Translations under genes and position numbers: made by a program
Source of the DNA: Clostridiales bacterium
Lineage (GTDB): Bacteria; Bacillota; Clostridia; Lachnospirales; Lachnospiraceae
NCBI GenBank assembly: GCA_012519695.1
Contig: JAAYPT010000089.1
Location: 1 to 62,586 of the forward strand
DNA length: 62,586 nt
Reading direction: 5' to 3'
Notes under the pieces: model-generated
Database searches by the model: none
What the model was told of the DNA's origin: nothing
Seen by the model: only the letters and a program-made list of their open reading frames with translations
Shown: piece after piece, positions 35,248-44,296 of the stretch
Position numbering within the stretch: position 1 is the first letter of the stretch
Layout: every line of letters starts with the position of its first letter

Positions 35248-35572
35248 GGATACAATTCATGCCAACGGGATTGATATTGGTATTTATACAGCAGATTTTG
35301 AGAATGATTATATATCATTGACGGATATAGCAAAGAAGCGAGAGGGAGAGTATCCCGGATATGTTATTCAGAACTGGATGAGAGGTAAAAATACAATTGT
35401 ATTTTTAGGGTTATGGGAGAAATTGCATAACACTAAATTTAATTGCCTCGAATTCGAGGCAATTAAAAATGAAGCGGGTTTCAATGGATTTGTTCTTACT
35501 CCCAAAAGATGGATAGAAACAACGAATGCAAAGGTTGGCACATATCATACGATATGTGCCAACCTTTCTTAG
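35231..35572 (+). CDS. KilA-N domain protein, C-terminally truncated
   Basis: This 113-residue protein has a KilA-N DNA-binding domain: ISLTDIAKKREGEYPGYVIQNWMRGKNTIVFLGLWEKL, then LEFEAIKNEAGFNGFVLTPKRWIETTNAK. In relatives the protein continues past TNAKG with a longer C-terminal part. Here the frame turns into the arms of a perfect 38-bp palindrome and stops. Start ATG 35231 follows AAAAGGGGG. A second perfect palindrome (35438-35467) lies within the coding part. Probably a truncated gene left by an insertion or deletion at the palindrome; DNA binding may survive. Confidence 0.7.
   Translation: MEKIIKDTIHANGIDIGIYTADFENDYISLTDIAKKREGEYPGYVIQNWMRGKNTIVFLGLWEKLHNTKFNCLEFEAIKNEAGFNGFVLTPKRWIETTNAKVGTYHTICANLS
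35438..35467. repeat. Perfect 30-bp palindrome inside the KilA-N gene
   Basis: TTTAATTGCCTCGAA is followed directly by its exact reverse complement TTCGAGGCAATTAAA, encoding part of FNCLEFEAIKN. Confidence 0.95.
35530..35567. repeat. Perfect 17-bp-stem palindrome at the truncated end of the KilA-N gene
   Basis: AAAGGTTGGCACATATC and GATATGTGCCAACCTTT are exact inverted copies around a 4-nt loop ATAC. Only three T residues follow, so it is not a classic terminator. It may be the end of a mobile element or an RNA structure. Confidence 0.95.
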
Positions 35573-35650
35573 TAGTATTGACATTGTTGCACACATGTGT
35601 CATGCTTTATTAGCAAGTTAGACAAAACGAACCCAGGTGGTGTAAATTAT

Positions 35651-36202
35651 ATGAAAGAGTCGTTATCTACAAAAGAAATTATTAAAGATACATTGCTAAA
35701 TTTGCTGCGGGAACAGAATTATTCCCAAATTCAAATGAAGAAAATTGCAGAGAGGGCTAATGTAGGAAGAAGAACGTTATATCGGTATTTTCAAACCAAA
35801 GACGATATTGTTAAGTATATCTCCGATTCTCTAATGGATGAGTTTGCGGATGCATTGTTAGAAAATGATGCCATAGGATTGGAGCAGACTACAAAAACCT
35901 ATTTTTTCTTCTGGGAAAAAAATATAGAGATTTTTCATTGCCTGGATGATAGTCATCTTTTACACCATATAGAAGATCATCTTGCGGAGTATATCATGCA
36001 GGTAGCACTTAAAACTAAAATGAAAGATGTAGATATGAGTTTACAACAAATCCTTTTGGAAATGCCAAAACAAGAGATATATGGGTTCTATTTTACCATA
36101 GCAGGTTATTGGGAGCTGACGAAACGTTGGATGAGAGAGGAAAACAGAGATACACCGGAAGAAATAAGTCGGCTTGTGTTAGAAATATTAGCAGAGAAAT
36201 AA
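35651..36202 (+). CDS. TetR-family regulator
   Basis: This 183-residue protein has a TetR helix-turn-helix: STKEIIKDTLLNLLREQNYSQIQMKKIAERANVGRRTLYRYFQTKDDIVKYI. The ligand-binding part is not recognised. ATG 35651 follows AGGTGGTG; the longer frame from 35597 lacks a site. A palindrome ACACATGTGT at 35591-35600 lies just downstream of TTGACA (35578), a likely own operator. The natural target may be the broken membrane gene that follows. Confidence 0.85.
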   Translation: MKESLSTKEIIKDTLLNLLREQNYSQIQMKKIAERANVGRRTLYRYFQTKDDIVKYISDSLMDEFADALLENDAIGLEQTTKTYFFFWEKNIEIFHCLDDSHLLHHIEDHLAEYIMQVALKTKMKDVDMSLQQILLEMPKQEIYGFYFTIAGYWELTKRWMREENRDTPEEISRLVLEILAEK

Positions 36203-36239
36203 ATAAAAAATTCAGCAGATATGGAAAGGAATGGAGAAA

Positions 36240-36507
36240 ATGGATTTTTTAACGATTTTAATTGAAACAGTTGTATTAACAATTTTATTTACCATAGCAG
36301 TAGTAGCAGGGAGCAAGAATCCTGTGGAGACAGTTTATGATATGCCACAGTAAAAAGCTGATTATTCCGGGAACAGAGGATTTGGTTGATTCTTACAAGG
36401 ATTACAAGTTTCATTTTATAGGGAGCCTAAAAGGAATGGTATTGGGACTTCCGGTGTGCCTAATGGTAGGAGTTATAGTACAGATTGTTAATTGGATCAT
36501 AAAATAG
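36240..36507 (+). pseudogene. Frameshifted small membrane protein remnant
   Basis: The first frame gives 37 residues: a membrane helix LIETVVLTILFTIAVVAGS, then NPVETVYDMPQ and stop TAA at 36351. The next frame (+1) reads KKLIIPGTEDLVDSYKDYKF, then a second helix GMVLGLPVCLMVGVIVQIV, ending at TAG 36505. Together they resemble one two-or-more-helix membrane protein shortened by frameshift or deletion. It follows the TetR gene and may have been its target. Confidence 0.5.
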
Positions 36508-36529
36508 TGAGAAAAGGATAGGATACATA

Positions 36530-37177
36530 ATGACAGGAATAAAGGTAACTGATTTATCAGAAGAAGAGATTGAACGCATATGCCGAGAAATAGGAGATTC
36601 TTTTTATGACCATAAGTGTGGTGTAAAGAAAGATGGAACAACAGAGTATGGAATGAGGAATCTGATTAATAGCAGAGAAAAGATGTATCGACATATGAAA
36701 GCATGCTTTGTTGCAGGATACGAAAGTGGATGTTTGTATTCCACCAGTGAAAGAGGGGAAGGGTATATCATTGTTACTTATAAAGGGCACGATATATCAT
36801 TTAAGAGTGGGGTAAAAATGATTCGGGCAATTGTTAAAAATTTAGGAGGAATCCGAAAGGGAATTAAGTTTTTAAAGAGGATTTCCGGGGGTGGAACAAC
36901 CTACGAAGAAGAACTGAAAAAGAAAAAGATTCCGTATGTAAATCTGGGAATGTTGGTGGTGCTTAAGGAATATCAGGGACAGGGATATATGAGACAGCTA
37001 ATGGAAATGTTGTATGAGATTGCAGATGAGCAGAATTTACCTATCGTTTTTGATACAGATGCAGAGAATAAATTAGAAAAATACGAGCATTTAGGAATGA
37101 ATCTGGCAAAGACCAGAGACTTGGGAGATGGAGTCTTTATGTATGATTTATATCGTCCTGCGCAGAAAATACAGTAG
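36530..37177 (+). CDS. GNAT-family acetyltransferase
   Basis: This 215-residue protein carries the acetyl-CoA-binding core of GNAT enzymes: VNLGMLVVLKEYQGQGYMRQLMEMLYEIADEQ (pattern Q-x-x-G-x-G/Y-x), then FDTDAENKLEKYEHLGMNLAKTRDL. The N-terminal half includes a long basic segment (KNLGGIRKGIKFLKRISGG). The substrate is unknown. The ribosome site is AAAAGGA. It sits in an accessory patch between the TetR remnant operon and a metallopeptidase gene. Confidence 0.8.
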   Translation: MTGIKVTDLSEEEIERICREIGDSFYDHKCGVKKDGTTEYGMRNLINSREKMYRHMKACFVAGYESGCLYSTSERGEGYIIVTYKGHDISFKSGVKMIRAIVKNLGGIRKGIKFLKRISGGGTTYEEELKKKKIPYVNLGMLVVLKEYQGQGYMRQLMEMLYEIADEQNLPIVFDTDAENKLEKYEHLGMNLAKTRDLGDGVFMYDLYRPAQKIQ

Positions 37178-37219
37178 TGAATTGTTTAGAAGAAGTGTTT
37201 ATGATAAAATAAAAGACAA

Positions 37220-38002
37220 ATGATGATAAAACAAAATATAACAGAAACGATTGCAATCAACATAGAAGGCGAGGTTGACACATATTATTTTACCGTTTTA
37301 AAAGATAGATACGAGAAGGTACCAACAGAATATCAAGATGCCAAGACACTATTTGAAATGTATGCAGAAAAAATGGTCATGGTTCCACTCAGTAAGGAGG
37401 AGAGCGAGCAAGGAGGTATCTCCAGATATGAACCAGCCAATAAAAAGATTTGGATTGATGTGCAGAAGGATATATATGCCATAGAATCAGGTGGAATTTT
37501 TTTTCATGAGTTTGCCCATATGGTTGTGGATTTAAATCATATGTATGAAAAGGTTGTTCCCGTAGGAAGGTTTAAAGAATTTTCAGAAGCACTAATTGCC
37601 GAGGCTTCAGATTATATCGGTAAATGGGAAAAGCGGGCATCAGAACTGGCTGAAAAATATAGGGTTGCACCGGAAAGACGGGAAGAATTCATTTACAATA
37701 AGACCATGGAATTAATGAAAAAAGATATCTTGGAAAGTAATAGCTACTTTTTTCCGTATGGGAGTCTGTCCGACATTTTAGACGGAGGTAGTCATGATAA
37801 ATATCAGATTTCCCAAGGTCATTGTCCGGAAGATGGACATGCGTATTGGGAATTACCTTATCACCTTCCGGATGAGGCATTTGCGGATATTTTTAGATGC
37901 CAGATACTTGGATTGAAAGAGGAGATTACTAAAATTAAAAAGATTTTTTCAAAATCATATGAGATGTACAATACAATACTCAAAAGTATCATAAATAAAT
38001 GA
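37220..38002 (+). CDS. HExxH zinc metallopeptidase-like protein
   Basis: This 260-residue protein has the zinc motif HEFAH (His96, Glu97, His100) with a likely third ligand Glu219 in PDEAFADIF. The segment YGSLSDILDGGSHDK...GHCPEDGHAYW before it resembles metallopeptidase domains seen in phage head-morphogenesis proteins and lethal-factor-like peptidases. There is no signal peptide or membrane segment, so it acts in the cytoplasm or is injected/released. The ribosome site is weak. Probably of mobile-element origin; target unknown. Confidence 0.65.
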   Translation: MMIKQNITETIAINIEGEVDTYYFTVLKDRYEKVPTEYQDAKTLFEMYAEKMVMVPLSKEESEQGGISRYEPANKKIWIDVQKDIYAIESGGIFFHEFAHMVVDLNHMYEKVVPVGRFKEFSEALIAEASDYIGKWEKRASELAEKYRVAPERREEFIYNKTMELMKKDILESNSYFFPYGSLSDILDGGSHDKYQISQGHCPEDGHAYWELPYHLPDEAFADIFRCQILGLKEEITKIKKIFSKSYEMYNTILKSIINK

Positions 38003-38121
38003 AGATGTTATGAAATATTGAAAAGTAAAAGTGGTTTATTAATTTAGCACCCCAAGTATAATCCGGAGAAATTTCCACATAATAACTCCAAAGCTCAAAT
38101 TTAGCATTGGAGGAAAACATT

Positions 38122-38670
38122 ATGAAAGCTACAGGAATTGTTAGAAGAATAGATGATCTTGGAAGAGTGGTGGTGCCCAAAGAGATTCGGCGTACATTGC
38201 GAATACGAGAAGGCGATCCATTAGAAATATTTACCGGACGAGAAGGAGAGATTATATTAAAAAAATATTCGCCCATTGGAGAGTTAAGCCAATTCGCCGG
38301 ACTATATGCAGATAGTCTTGCACAGAATACAGGATGCCTTATTTGCATAACCGATAAGGATCATGTAGTAGCAGCAGCAGGAAGTGGAAAGAAAGATTAC
38401 GATGGAAAACCTATCAGTAGGCAACTGGAAGAGGTCATTAATGAGCGGGAAAATTTTCTGGCAAGAACGGGAGAACAGGAATATATAAAAATAACCTTAG
38501 ATGATGCAGCACAACATTCGGCGCAGGTAGTTACAACAATTATCTGTGAAGGAGATGCAATCGGTGCAGTTATTCTATATAGTAAGGAAGAAAAGTCGGA
38601 AGTAGGAGAAACAGAAATAAAGCTTGCAAAAGTTGCGGCTACTTTTTTAGGAAGACAAATGGAACAATAG
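38122..38670 (+). CDS. spoVT: Stage V sporulation protein T
   Basis: This 182-residue regulator has an N-terminal AbrB swapped-hairpin DNA-binding domain (MKATGIVRRIDDLGRVVVPKEIRRTLRIREGDPLEIF) and a C-terminal GAF-like domain (CLICITDKDHVVAAAGSGKKDYDGKPIS). This two-domain order is SpoVT, which controls late forespore genes under sigma-G. ATG 38122 follows TTGGAGGA. It implies the organism can sporulate. The gene has its own terminator at 38677. Confidence 0.95.
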   Translation: MKATGIVRRIDDLGRVVVPKEIRRTLRIREGDPLEIFTGREGEIILKKYSPIGELSQFAGLYADSLAQNTGCLICITDKDHVVAAAGSGKKDYDGKPISRQLEEVINERENFLARTGEQEYIKITLDDAAQHSAQVVTTIICEGDAIGAVILYSKEEKSEVGETEIKLAKVAATFLGRQMEQ

Positions 38671-38676
38671 AGAAAG

Positions 38677-38720
38677 AAAAGAAAACAGTTTATAAAAAGT
38701 ATATCTGTTTTCTTTTTTTT
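38677..38720 (+). terminator. Terminator after spoVT
   Basis: GAAAACAG and CTGTTTTC flank a 16-nt loop and are followed by eight T residues. Confidence 0.85.
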
Positions 38721-38767
38721 ATGGTAAAATAAAAGCAAAATAAAGATTCATACAGGGAGGTAGTATT

Positions 38768-39589
38768 ATGTATCGTTTTACAGAAGATTGCCTGATTGGA
38801 ATTAATCAGATTGATGAAGAACACCGTCATTTATTCGAGCTTATTAATGCAGTTATGGATTTGCTTCATAATGATGCAATTGCAGATAAGTATCACCAGC
38901 TCGATGCCTTGCTGGATGATTTAAAAGAATATGCAGATACACACTTTGAGCATGAAGAAGCATATATGGAGAGTATACAAGATCCGGAGCTGGCTGTACA
39001 AAAACAGCAGCATCAGGAGTTTCGAGAGAAAATAGACAGTCTTGATATACAGAGCAAGGATAGCGAAGAAGAACAAAAAGAAATGTTGGAAGAAATGATG
39101 ATGTATCTTACAAAGTGGCTTTATCATCATATTTTAGGCAGTGACATTATGATAGGAAAACTGCATTCCATACAAGAAAATCCAAGTGTTTTCGATGAAA
39201 AATATTATACCGGTATTGAATTTATTGATGAAGAACACCGCAGATTGTTCGAGATTATAGAAGAAGCCAATCAATTGATAAAAGCGGAGCTTTTGCATGA
39301 TAAATACGATGAAATTGTAAGAATCTTAGACGAACTGAAAGAATATACCAAGGAACATTTCAAAGACGAAGAAGAATACATGGAACGAATTGGATATTCA
39401 GGATTAGAAGCGCAAAAACGCGCACATGAAGCCTTTGTGGAAAAATTAACAGAGATTAATTTAGAAGAGGTGGATGATCGCCAACAGGAATATTTAGAAG
39501 AGCTTATGGAATTTTTACTTGGTTGGTTAATCAATCATATTCTAAAAGCAGATAAAAAAATTGGAGAAGAAAGTAAGAAAGAATGTTAA
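38768..39589 (+). CDS. Tandem bacteriohemerythrin (two hemerythrin domains)
   Basis: This 273-residue protein is two fused hemerythrin domains, each with a full set of iron ligands. Domain one (residues 1-135) has IDEEHRHLFE, THFEHEEAYM, HQEF and HHILGSD. Domain two (about 140-273) has IDEEHRRLFE, EHFKDEEEYM, AHEAF and NHILKAD. The di-iron site binds oxygen reversibly, so the protein may sense, carry or scavenge oxygen in an anaerobe. GGGAGG precedes the start. It overlaps tcdA by seven bases. Confidence 0.92.
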   Translation: MYRFTEDCLIGINQIDEEHRHLFELINAVMDLLHNDAIADKYHQLDALLDDLKEYADTHFEHEEAYMESIQDPELAVQKQQHQEFREKIDSLDIQSKDSEEEQKEMLEEMMMYLTKWLYHHILGSDIMIGKLHSIQENPSVFDEKYYTGIEFIDEEHRRLFEIIEEANQLIKAELLHDKYDEIVRILDELKEYTKEHFKDEEEYMERIGYSGLEAQKRAHEAFVEKLTEINLEEVDDRQQEYLEELMEFLLGWLINHILKADKKIGEESKKEC

Positions 39590-40344
39590 ATCAATTTTCA
39601 AGAACAGAATTACTAATAGGGAAAGACGGAATGGAAAAACTGGCAAATGCCAGAGTAGCAGTGTTTGGAATCGGAGGTGTCGGCGGATATGTAGTAGAAG
39701 CCTTAGCCCGTAGCGGAGTAGGAACACTGGACTTGATAGATGATGACAAGGTATGTTTAACCAATATTAACCGTCAGATATTTGCTACCAGAAAAACCGT
39801 AGGAAAATATAAAATAGAGGTTGCAAAGGAACGAATTTTAGAAATCAATCCGGATGCAAAAGTAAATCTCCATCAGACATTTTATTTGGCAGATACCGCA
39901 GACCAGTTTGATTTTTCACAGTATGATTATGTGGTAGATGCCATAGATACCGTAAGCGGTAAACTTCAACTGGTAGAACAGGCCAATAAGGCAGGAGTTC
40001 CCATTATGAGCTCTATGGGAGCAGGAAACAAAATGGACCCAACAGCGTTTGAAGTAACAGATATTTATAAGACCTCTGTGTGTCCATTGGCAAAAGTTAT
40101 GCGCAGGGAGTTAAAAAAGCGTGGAATTAAAAAATTAAAAGTTGTGTATTCCAAAGAAAAACCATTGGTACCCATTGATGATATGGCAATCAGTTGTAAG
40201 GCAAACTGCATCTGTCCGCCGGGAACAGTAAGAAAATGCACACAACGCCGACAGGTGCCTGGTAGCAATGCTTTTGTACCATCGGTAGCAGGGTTAATTA
40301 TTGCAGGAGAAGTAGTAAAGGATTTAATCGGATATGGGAAATAG
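39583..40344 (+). CDS. tcdA: tRNA threonylcarbamoyladenosine dehydratase TcdA
   Basis: This 253-residue ThiF/E1-like enzyme converts t6A37 of tRNAs into cyclic ct6A. It has the adenylation loop VFGIGGVGGYVVEALARSGVG, then LIDDDKVCLTNINRQIFA and VDAIDTVSGKLQL. C-terminal cysteines (CKANCICPPG) match the TcdA branch. Its start lies inside the end of the hemerythrin gene. No CsdAE partner is near. Confidence 0.93.
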   Translation: MLNQFSRTELLIGKDGMEKLANARVAVFGIGGVGGYVVEALARSGVGTLDLIDDDKVCLTNINRQIFATRKTVGKYKIEVAKERILEINPDAKVNLHQTFYLADTADQFDFSQYDYVVDAIDTVSGKLQLVEQANKAGVPIMSSMGAGNKMDPTAFEVTDIYKTSVCPLAKVMRRELKKRGIKKLKVVYSKEKPLVPIDDMAISCKANCICPPGTVRKCTQRRQVPGSNAFVPSVAGLIIAGEVVKDLIGYGK

Positions 40345-40415
40345 CACTTGTATTTGATAAACTACGAGTATAAAATAAAATCAATAGTGAAAACGAATAT
40401 GCAGGAGGAATTCAA

Positions 40416-41459
40416 GTGGAAAAAATATCATTTGGAAGAACAAAAAAGGGTGAAGAAGCAACATTATATGTATTGGAAAATAAAAATCATACTACGGTAA
40501 AAGTAACCGATTACGGAGCAACTTTGGTAGCATTTGTATTTACAGATAAAAATGGAAAAAGGCGAGATGTAGTATTAGGTTATGATGATGTAACAGGTTA
40601 TGAAGAGCATGGCAGTTACTTTGGAGCAACCGTAGGAAGAAACGGAAACCGTATTGCCAACAGTCAAATGGTGATTAACGGAAAAGTTTGGAAGATAGAG
40701 GCAAATGAGAAAGGGAATAACCTTCACAGCGGAAAGAACGGATTTAACAGCCGTATGTGGAAAGTTGCAAAGTCTTCGGATACCAGCATTACATTTTCTC
40801 ATTACAGTCCACAAGAGGAACAAGGCTTTCCGGGAAATATGGATGTAGAAGTAACTTATACCATTACGGAAAACGATACTGTAGAGATTTCCTATCAGGC
40901 AAAGGCAGATGCAGATACGGTTATGAACTTTACCAACCATACTTATTTTAATTTAGGTGGACAGGATAGTGGAGTAATTACAGGACAAAAATTGCAGATT
41001 TTGGCAGATGCTTTTACACCGGTAAAAGATTCTACCTGTATTCCAACGGGAGAAATTGTACCGGTAGAAGGAACTCCAATGGATTTTAGAACGATGAAGC
41101 CAATCGGACAGGATATTGATGCAGATTTTGAACAGTTAAAGTTTACAGGCGGATATGACCATAACTATGTTTTGAGTGATAAAACAGGCGAGATGCGAGT
41201 TATGGCAAATGCATACTGTGAAGAGACAGGTATTGCCATGGAAGCATCTACCGATTGCTGTGGGGTACAGCTTTATGCAGGAAACTTTATCGGAGCACAG
41301 AAGGGTAAAAATGGAGTTACTTATGGTGACCGCAACGGTTTCTGTTTGGAATCCCAGTTCTATCCAAATGCAGTAAATCAGGAGAATTTCCCATCTCCGG
41401 TTGTAAAAGCAGGGGAATTATATACCTCAAAAACTACATATAGATTGTATTTAAAATAG
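40416..41459 (+). CDS. galM: Aldose 1-epimerase (mutarotase)
   Basis: This 347-residue enzyme interconverts sugar anomers, mainly galactose and glucose. Family motifs are YGATLVAFVF, GRNGNRIANSQ, LHSGKNGFNSRMW, the catalytic histidine in FTNHTYFNLGG, YDHNYVL and the catalytic glutamate in CLESQFYPNAVN. The start is GTG 40416 after AGGAGGAATTC. It lies 110 bp before the pullulanase gene, so sugar released from starch may be its substrate. Confidence 0.94.
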   Translation: MEKISFGRTKKGEEATLYVLENKNHTTVKVTDYGATLVAFVFTDKNGKRRDVVLGYDDVTGYEEHGSYFGATVGRNGNRIANSQMVINGKVWKIEANEKGNNLHSGKNGFNSRMWKVAKSSDTSITFSHYSPQEEQGFPGNMDVEVTYTITENDTVEISYQAKADADTVMNFTNHTYFNLGGQDSGVITGQKLQILADAFTPVKDSTCIPTGEIVPVEGTPMDFRTMKPIGQDIDADFEQLKFTGGYDHNYVLSDKTGEMRVMANAYCEETGIAMEASTDCCGVQLYAGNFIGAQKGKNGVTYGDRNGFCLESQFYPNAVNQENFPSPVVKAGELYTSKTTYRLYLK

Positions 41460-41569
41460 GATAAAAACAATCCCATAAAAAAACAACACATATAAAAGAA
41501 AATTGATATGTACACCCTTTCAGTGGTTCTTTATAATATAGGTAATAAGGACTAATGGGAGGGTTTTTT

Positions 41570-44185
41570 ATGAAAAAATTAAAAAAGCTGGCTGCTGTGC
41601 TATTAGCAGTCTCAATGCTGTGCCAGATAATTGGGTGTTCAGGAAAAAATAGTACTGTCACATCTAAGACACAGACAAAGGATGCATCACAATCGCAGGA
41701 AATTACAGTAAATTTGCATTATTTGCGAAGTGATGACAAGTATGATGGATGGAATGTATGGTTTTGGACAGATGGTGATGGCAAATCCTATGAATTTGAT
41801 GAAAGTAACAAAGATGATAATGGAGTAGTAACTACCATTTCATTAGCACCGGAAACCATGCAACTTGGGTTTATCATAAGATTAAATGAGTGGGAATCCA
41901 AAGATACGGACGGAGACCGTTTTGTGGATTTGGCAGAAGTGATTTCAGGAACAGTGGATGTTTATGTAACTTCAGGAGAAGAGGACTTTAAGGTAGTAAA
42001 AGGAGATGACGTACAAACTGGTATTAGTGTGTATGACGTTCAGGTAAAGGATGACTACCAAACAGTGGAATTTAAGGTTTCCAGTGAATTGAGCCAGAAA
42101 GACGTCAAAAAAATTAAAATTTTGGATGGAGATTTAAAAGAAATGGAAACAACAGAGATTTCAATGGACAAGAAAAAGGGTACTGCAAAAATCAAAGGTA
42201 CATTTGAGAAAAAAGGTGATTACTATGTATCTTTAGAAGGTGGAAATCCTGTACAGGCAACTATGCCGGATATTTACTCTACGGAAGAGTTTGAGTCAGA
42301 ATATGCTTATGATGGTGATGACTTAGGAGCAACCTGGACCAAAGATGCAACAACCTTTAAAGTATGGGCACCAACCGCAGATGCAGTATCTGTGAACCTC
42401 TATAAAGAAGGAGAAACAGGAAAAGACGATAAAATCGAAACCGTAGAAATGAAAAAGGGTGATAAAGGCGTATGGAGCGTGGAAAAATCCGGAGATTTAA
42501 ACGGCGTATATTACACCTATACGGTAAAAGTAGATGGTCAGGAAAACGAGGCATGTGACCCATATGCAAAAACAACAGGTGTAAATGGAAATCGTGCTAT
42601 GGTAATAGATATGGAATCCACCAATCCGGAGGGATGGGATGCAGATGTACGTCCGAATACAGACCTTAACATTACAGATGCGTTTATTTATGAACTTCAG
42701 GTGCGTGACCTTTCTGCGGATGAAAGTTCAGGAATTACCAATGTAGGAAAATTCTTAGGGCTGACAGAAACAGGAACAACAACACCAAGTGGTATTTCTA
42801 CCGGATTAGATCATATGAAAGAGTTGGGAATTACACATCTTCATTTGAATCCGGTATATGATTTTGCTACCGTGGATGAAACAAAATTAGACAGCAATCA
42901 GTATAATTGGGGATATGACCCAAAGAACTACAATGTACCGGAAGGTTCTTACTCAACAGACCCATATCATGGCGAAGTGCGTGTAGAAGAATTCAAGCAG
43001 ATGGTAGAAACACTTCATCAAAACGGTATCAGCGTAGTTTTGGATGTGGTATATAATCATACATACAGTGGAGAAGATTATTGCTTCAACCAGATTGTAC
43101 CTGGATATTTCCATAGAATTAACGAAAACGGAGTATGGTCCAATGGTTCCGGATGCGGAAATGATGTTGCATCAGAAAGAGCAATGGTATCAAAGTATAT
43201 TGTAGACTCTGTAACTTATTGGGCAAAAGAGTATCATGTAGATGGTTTCCGATTTGATTTAGTAGGATTGACAGATGTAGATACAATCAATGCGATTCGA
43301 GCTTCTTTAGATGAAATTGATCCATCAATTATTATGTATGGAGAAGGTTGGAGCTTAGATACACAGACAACCAAAGAAGGTGTAAAACTGGCAACTCAGA
43401 CCAATGCAGTTGATATGCCTGGAATGGCACTGTTTTCTGATAATATCAGAGATGCAGTAAAAGGAAGTGTATTTGAAGCATCTGAACCGGGATATGTAAA
43501 TGGTGATGTAACCGGAACTTACAGTACAATTATGAAATCAGCTGAAGGAAAGCCGGGCTGGTCAGCGACAGCATCTCAGGTTATCAATTACGTTAGCTGC
43601 CACGACAATCTTACCTTATGGGATAAGTTAAATTCCACCAGTGCAGATGACACCTTGGAAGAAAGAATCAAGCAGAACTTATTGTCAGCCTCTATTGTTT
43701 ATACTTCACAGGGAGTACCGTTTATTTTGGCAGGAGAAGAAATGCTTCGTTCCAAGGTAAAGGATGACGGAACCTTTGATGAGAACAGTTATGCATCCCC
43801 AGACTCTGTGAATAGTATTAAATGGAGTAACTTAGATGATGAAAACACCAAGATGGTATATGAATTCTACAAGGGATTGATTGCATTCCGTAAGGCACAT
43901 CCATCTCTTCGTATGGAAAGTACAACAACAGAGCAGATTGAATTTTACAATCAGGGAGAAAATAAAGGCGTTATTGCATACCAGATTGCACCGGAAGCAG
44001 ATGGCGCATCAGGAAATGTATTTGTTATCTATAATCCATTAGAAAATGATGTTACCGTAACACTTCCGGAAGGAAAATGGGATGTTTATGTAAAAGGACA
44101 GACAGCGGGAAATGAAGTACTGGAAACCGTAAGTGGTGATGTCAGTGTAGAATCTGTTTCCTGTATGGTATTGGTAAAAGAATAA
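41570..44185 (+). CDS. pulA: Type I pullulanase, secreted lipoprotein
   Basis: This 871-residue lipoprotein has the lipobox IIGC near residue 23. A CBM41 domain (VNLHYLRSDDKYDGWNVWFW) is followed by a linker, CBM48 (TTFKVWAPTADAVSVNLY) and a GH13 barrel with the pullulanase signature YNWGYDPKNYNVPEGSYS. Catalytic residues are the nucleophile Asp in DGFRFDLVGL, the acid Glu in MYGEGW and the stabilising Asp in SCHDNLTLWD. It debranches starch alpha-1,6 links at the cell surface. ATG 41570 follows GGGAGGG. Terminator at 44216. Confidence 0.95.
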   Translation: MKKLKKLAAVLLAVSMLCQIIGCSGKNSTVTSKTQTKDASQSQEITVNLHYLRSDDKYDGWNVWFWTDGDGKSYEFDESNKDDNGVVTTISLAPETMQLGFIIRLNEWESKDTDGDRFVDLAEVISGTVDVYVTSGEEDFKVVKGDDVQTGISVYDVQVKDDYQTVEFKVSSELSQKDVKKIKILDGDLKEMETTEISMDKKKGTAKIKGTFEKKGDYYVSLEGGNPVQATMPDIYSTEEFESEYAYDGDDLGATWTKDATTFKVWAPTADAVSVNLYKEGETGKDDKIETVEMKKGDKGVWSVEKSGDLNGVYYTYTVKVDGQENEACDPYAKTTGVNGNRAMVIDMESTNPEGWDADVRPNTDLNITDAFIYELQVRDLSADESSGITNVGKFLGLTETGTTTPSGISTGLDHMKELGITHLHLNPVYDFATVDETKLDSNQYNWGYDPKNYNVPEGSYSTDPYHGEVRVEEFKQMVETLHQNGISVVLDVVYNHTYSGEDYCFNQIVPGYFHRINENGVWSNGSGCGNDVASERAMVSKYIVDSVTYWAKEYHVDGFRFDLVGLTDVDTINAIRASLDEIDPSIIMYGEGWSLDTQTTKEGVKLATQTNAVDMPGMALFSDNIRDAVKGSVFEASEPGYVNGDVTGTYSTIMKSAEGKPGWSATASQVINYVSCHDNLTLWDKLNSTSADDTLEERIKQNLLSASIVYTSQGVPFILAGEEMLRSKVKDDGTFDENSYASPDSVNSIKWSNLDDENTKMVYEFYKGLIAFRKAHPSLRMESTTTEQIEFYNQGENKGVIAYQIAPEADGASGNVFVIYNPLENDVTVTLPEGKWDVYVKGQTAGNEVLETVSGDVSVESVSCMVLVKE

Positions 44186-44215
44186 TAGTAATATGTAGAG
44201 AGAAAGTAGAAAAGT

Positions 44216-44260
44216 AAAAAAGTGGTTGGTATCTGTAAGTAACAGATACCAGCCACTTTT
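44216..44260. terminator. Bidirectional terminator between pulA and the CoA-transferase gene
   Basis: AAAAGTGG-T-TGGTATCTGT and ACAGATACCA-G-CCACTTTT form an 18-bp stem with one mismatch and a 5-nt loop. T-runs lie on both sides. Confidence 0.92.
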
Positions 44261-44266
44261 GAATGT

Positions 44267-44282
44267 AATAGGAAATTGTGTC
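44267..44282. repeat. Second copy of AATAGGAAATTGYGTC
   Basis: It matches 15 of 16 bases with 20961-20976 and, like that copy, follows a terminator directly. Confidence 0.45.
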
Positions 44283-44296
44283 AGAAACAATAAAAA

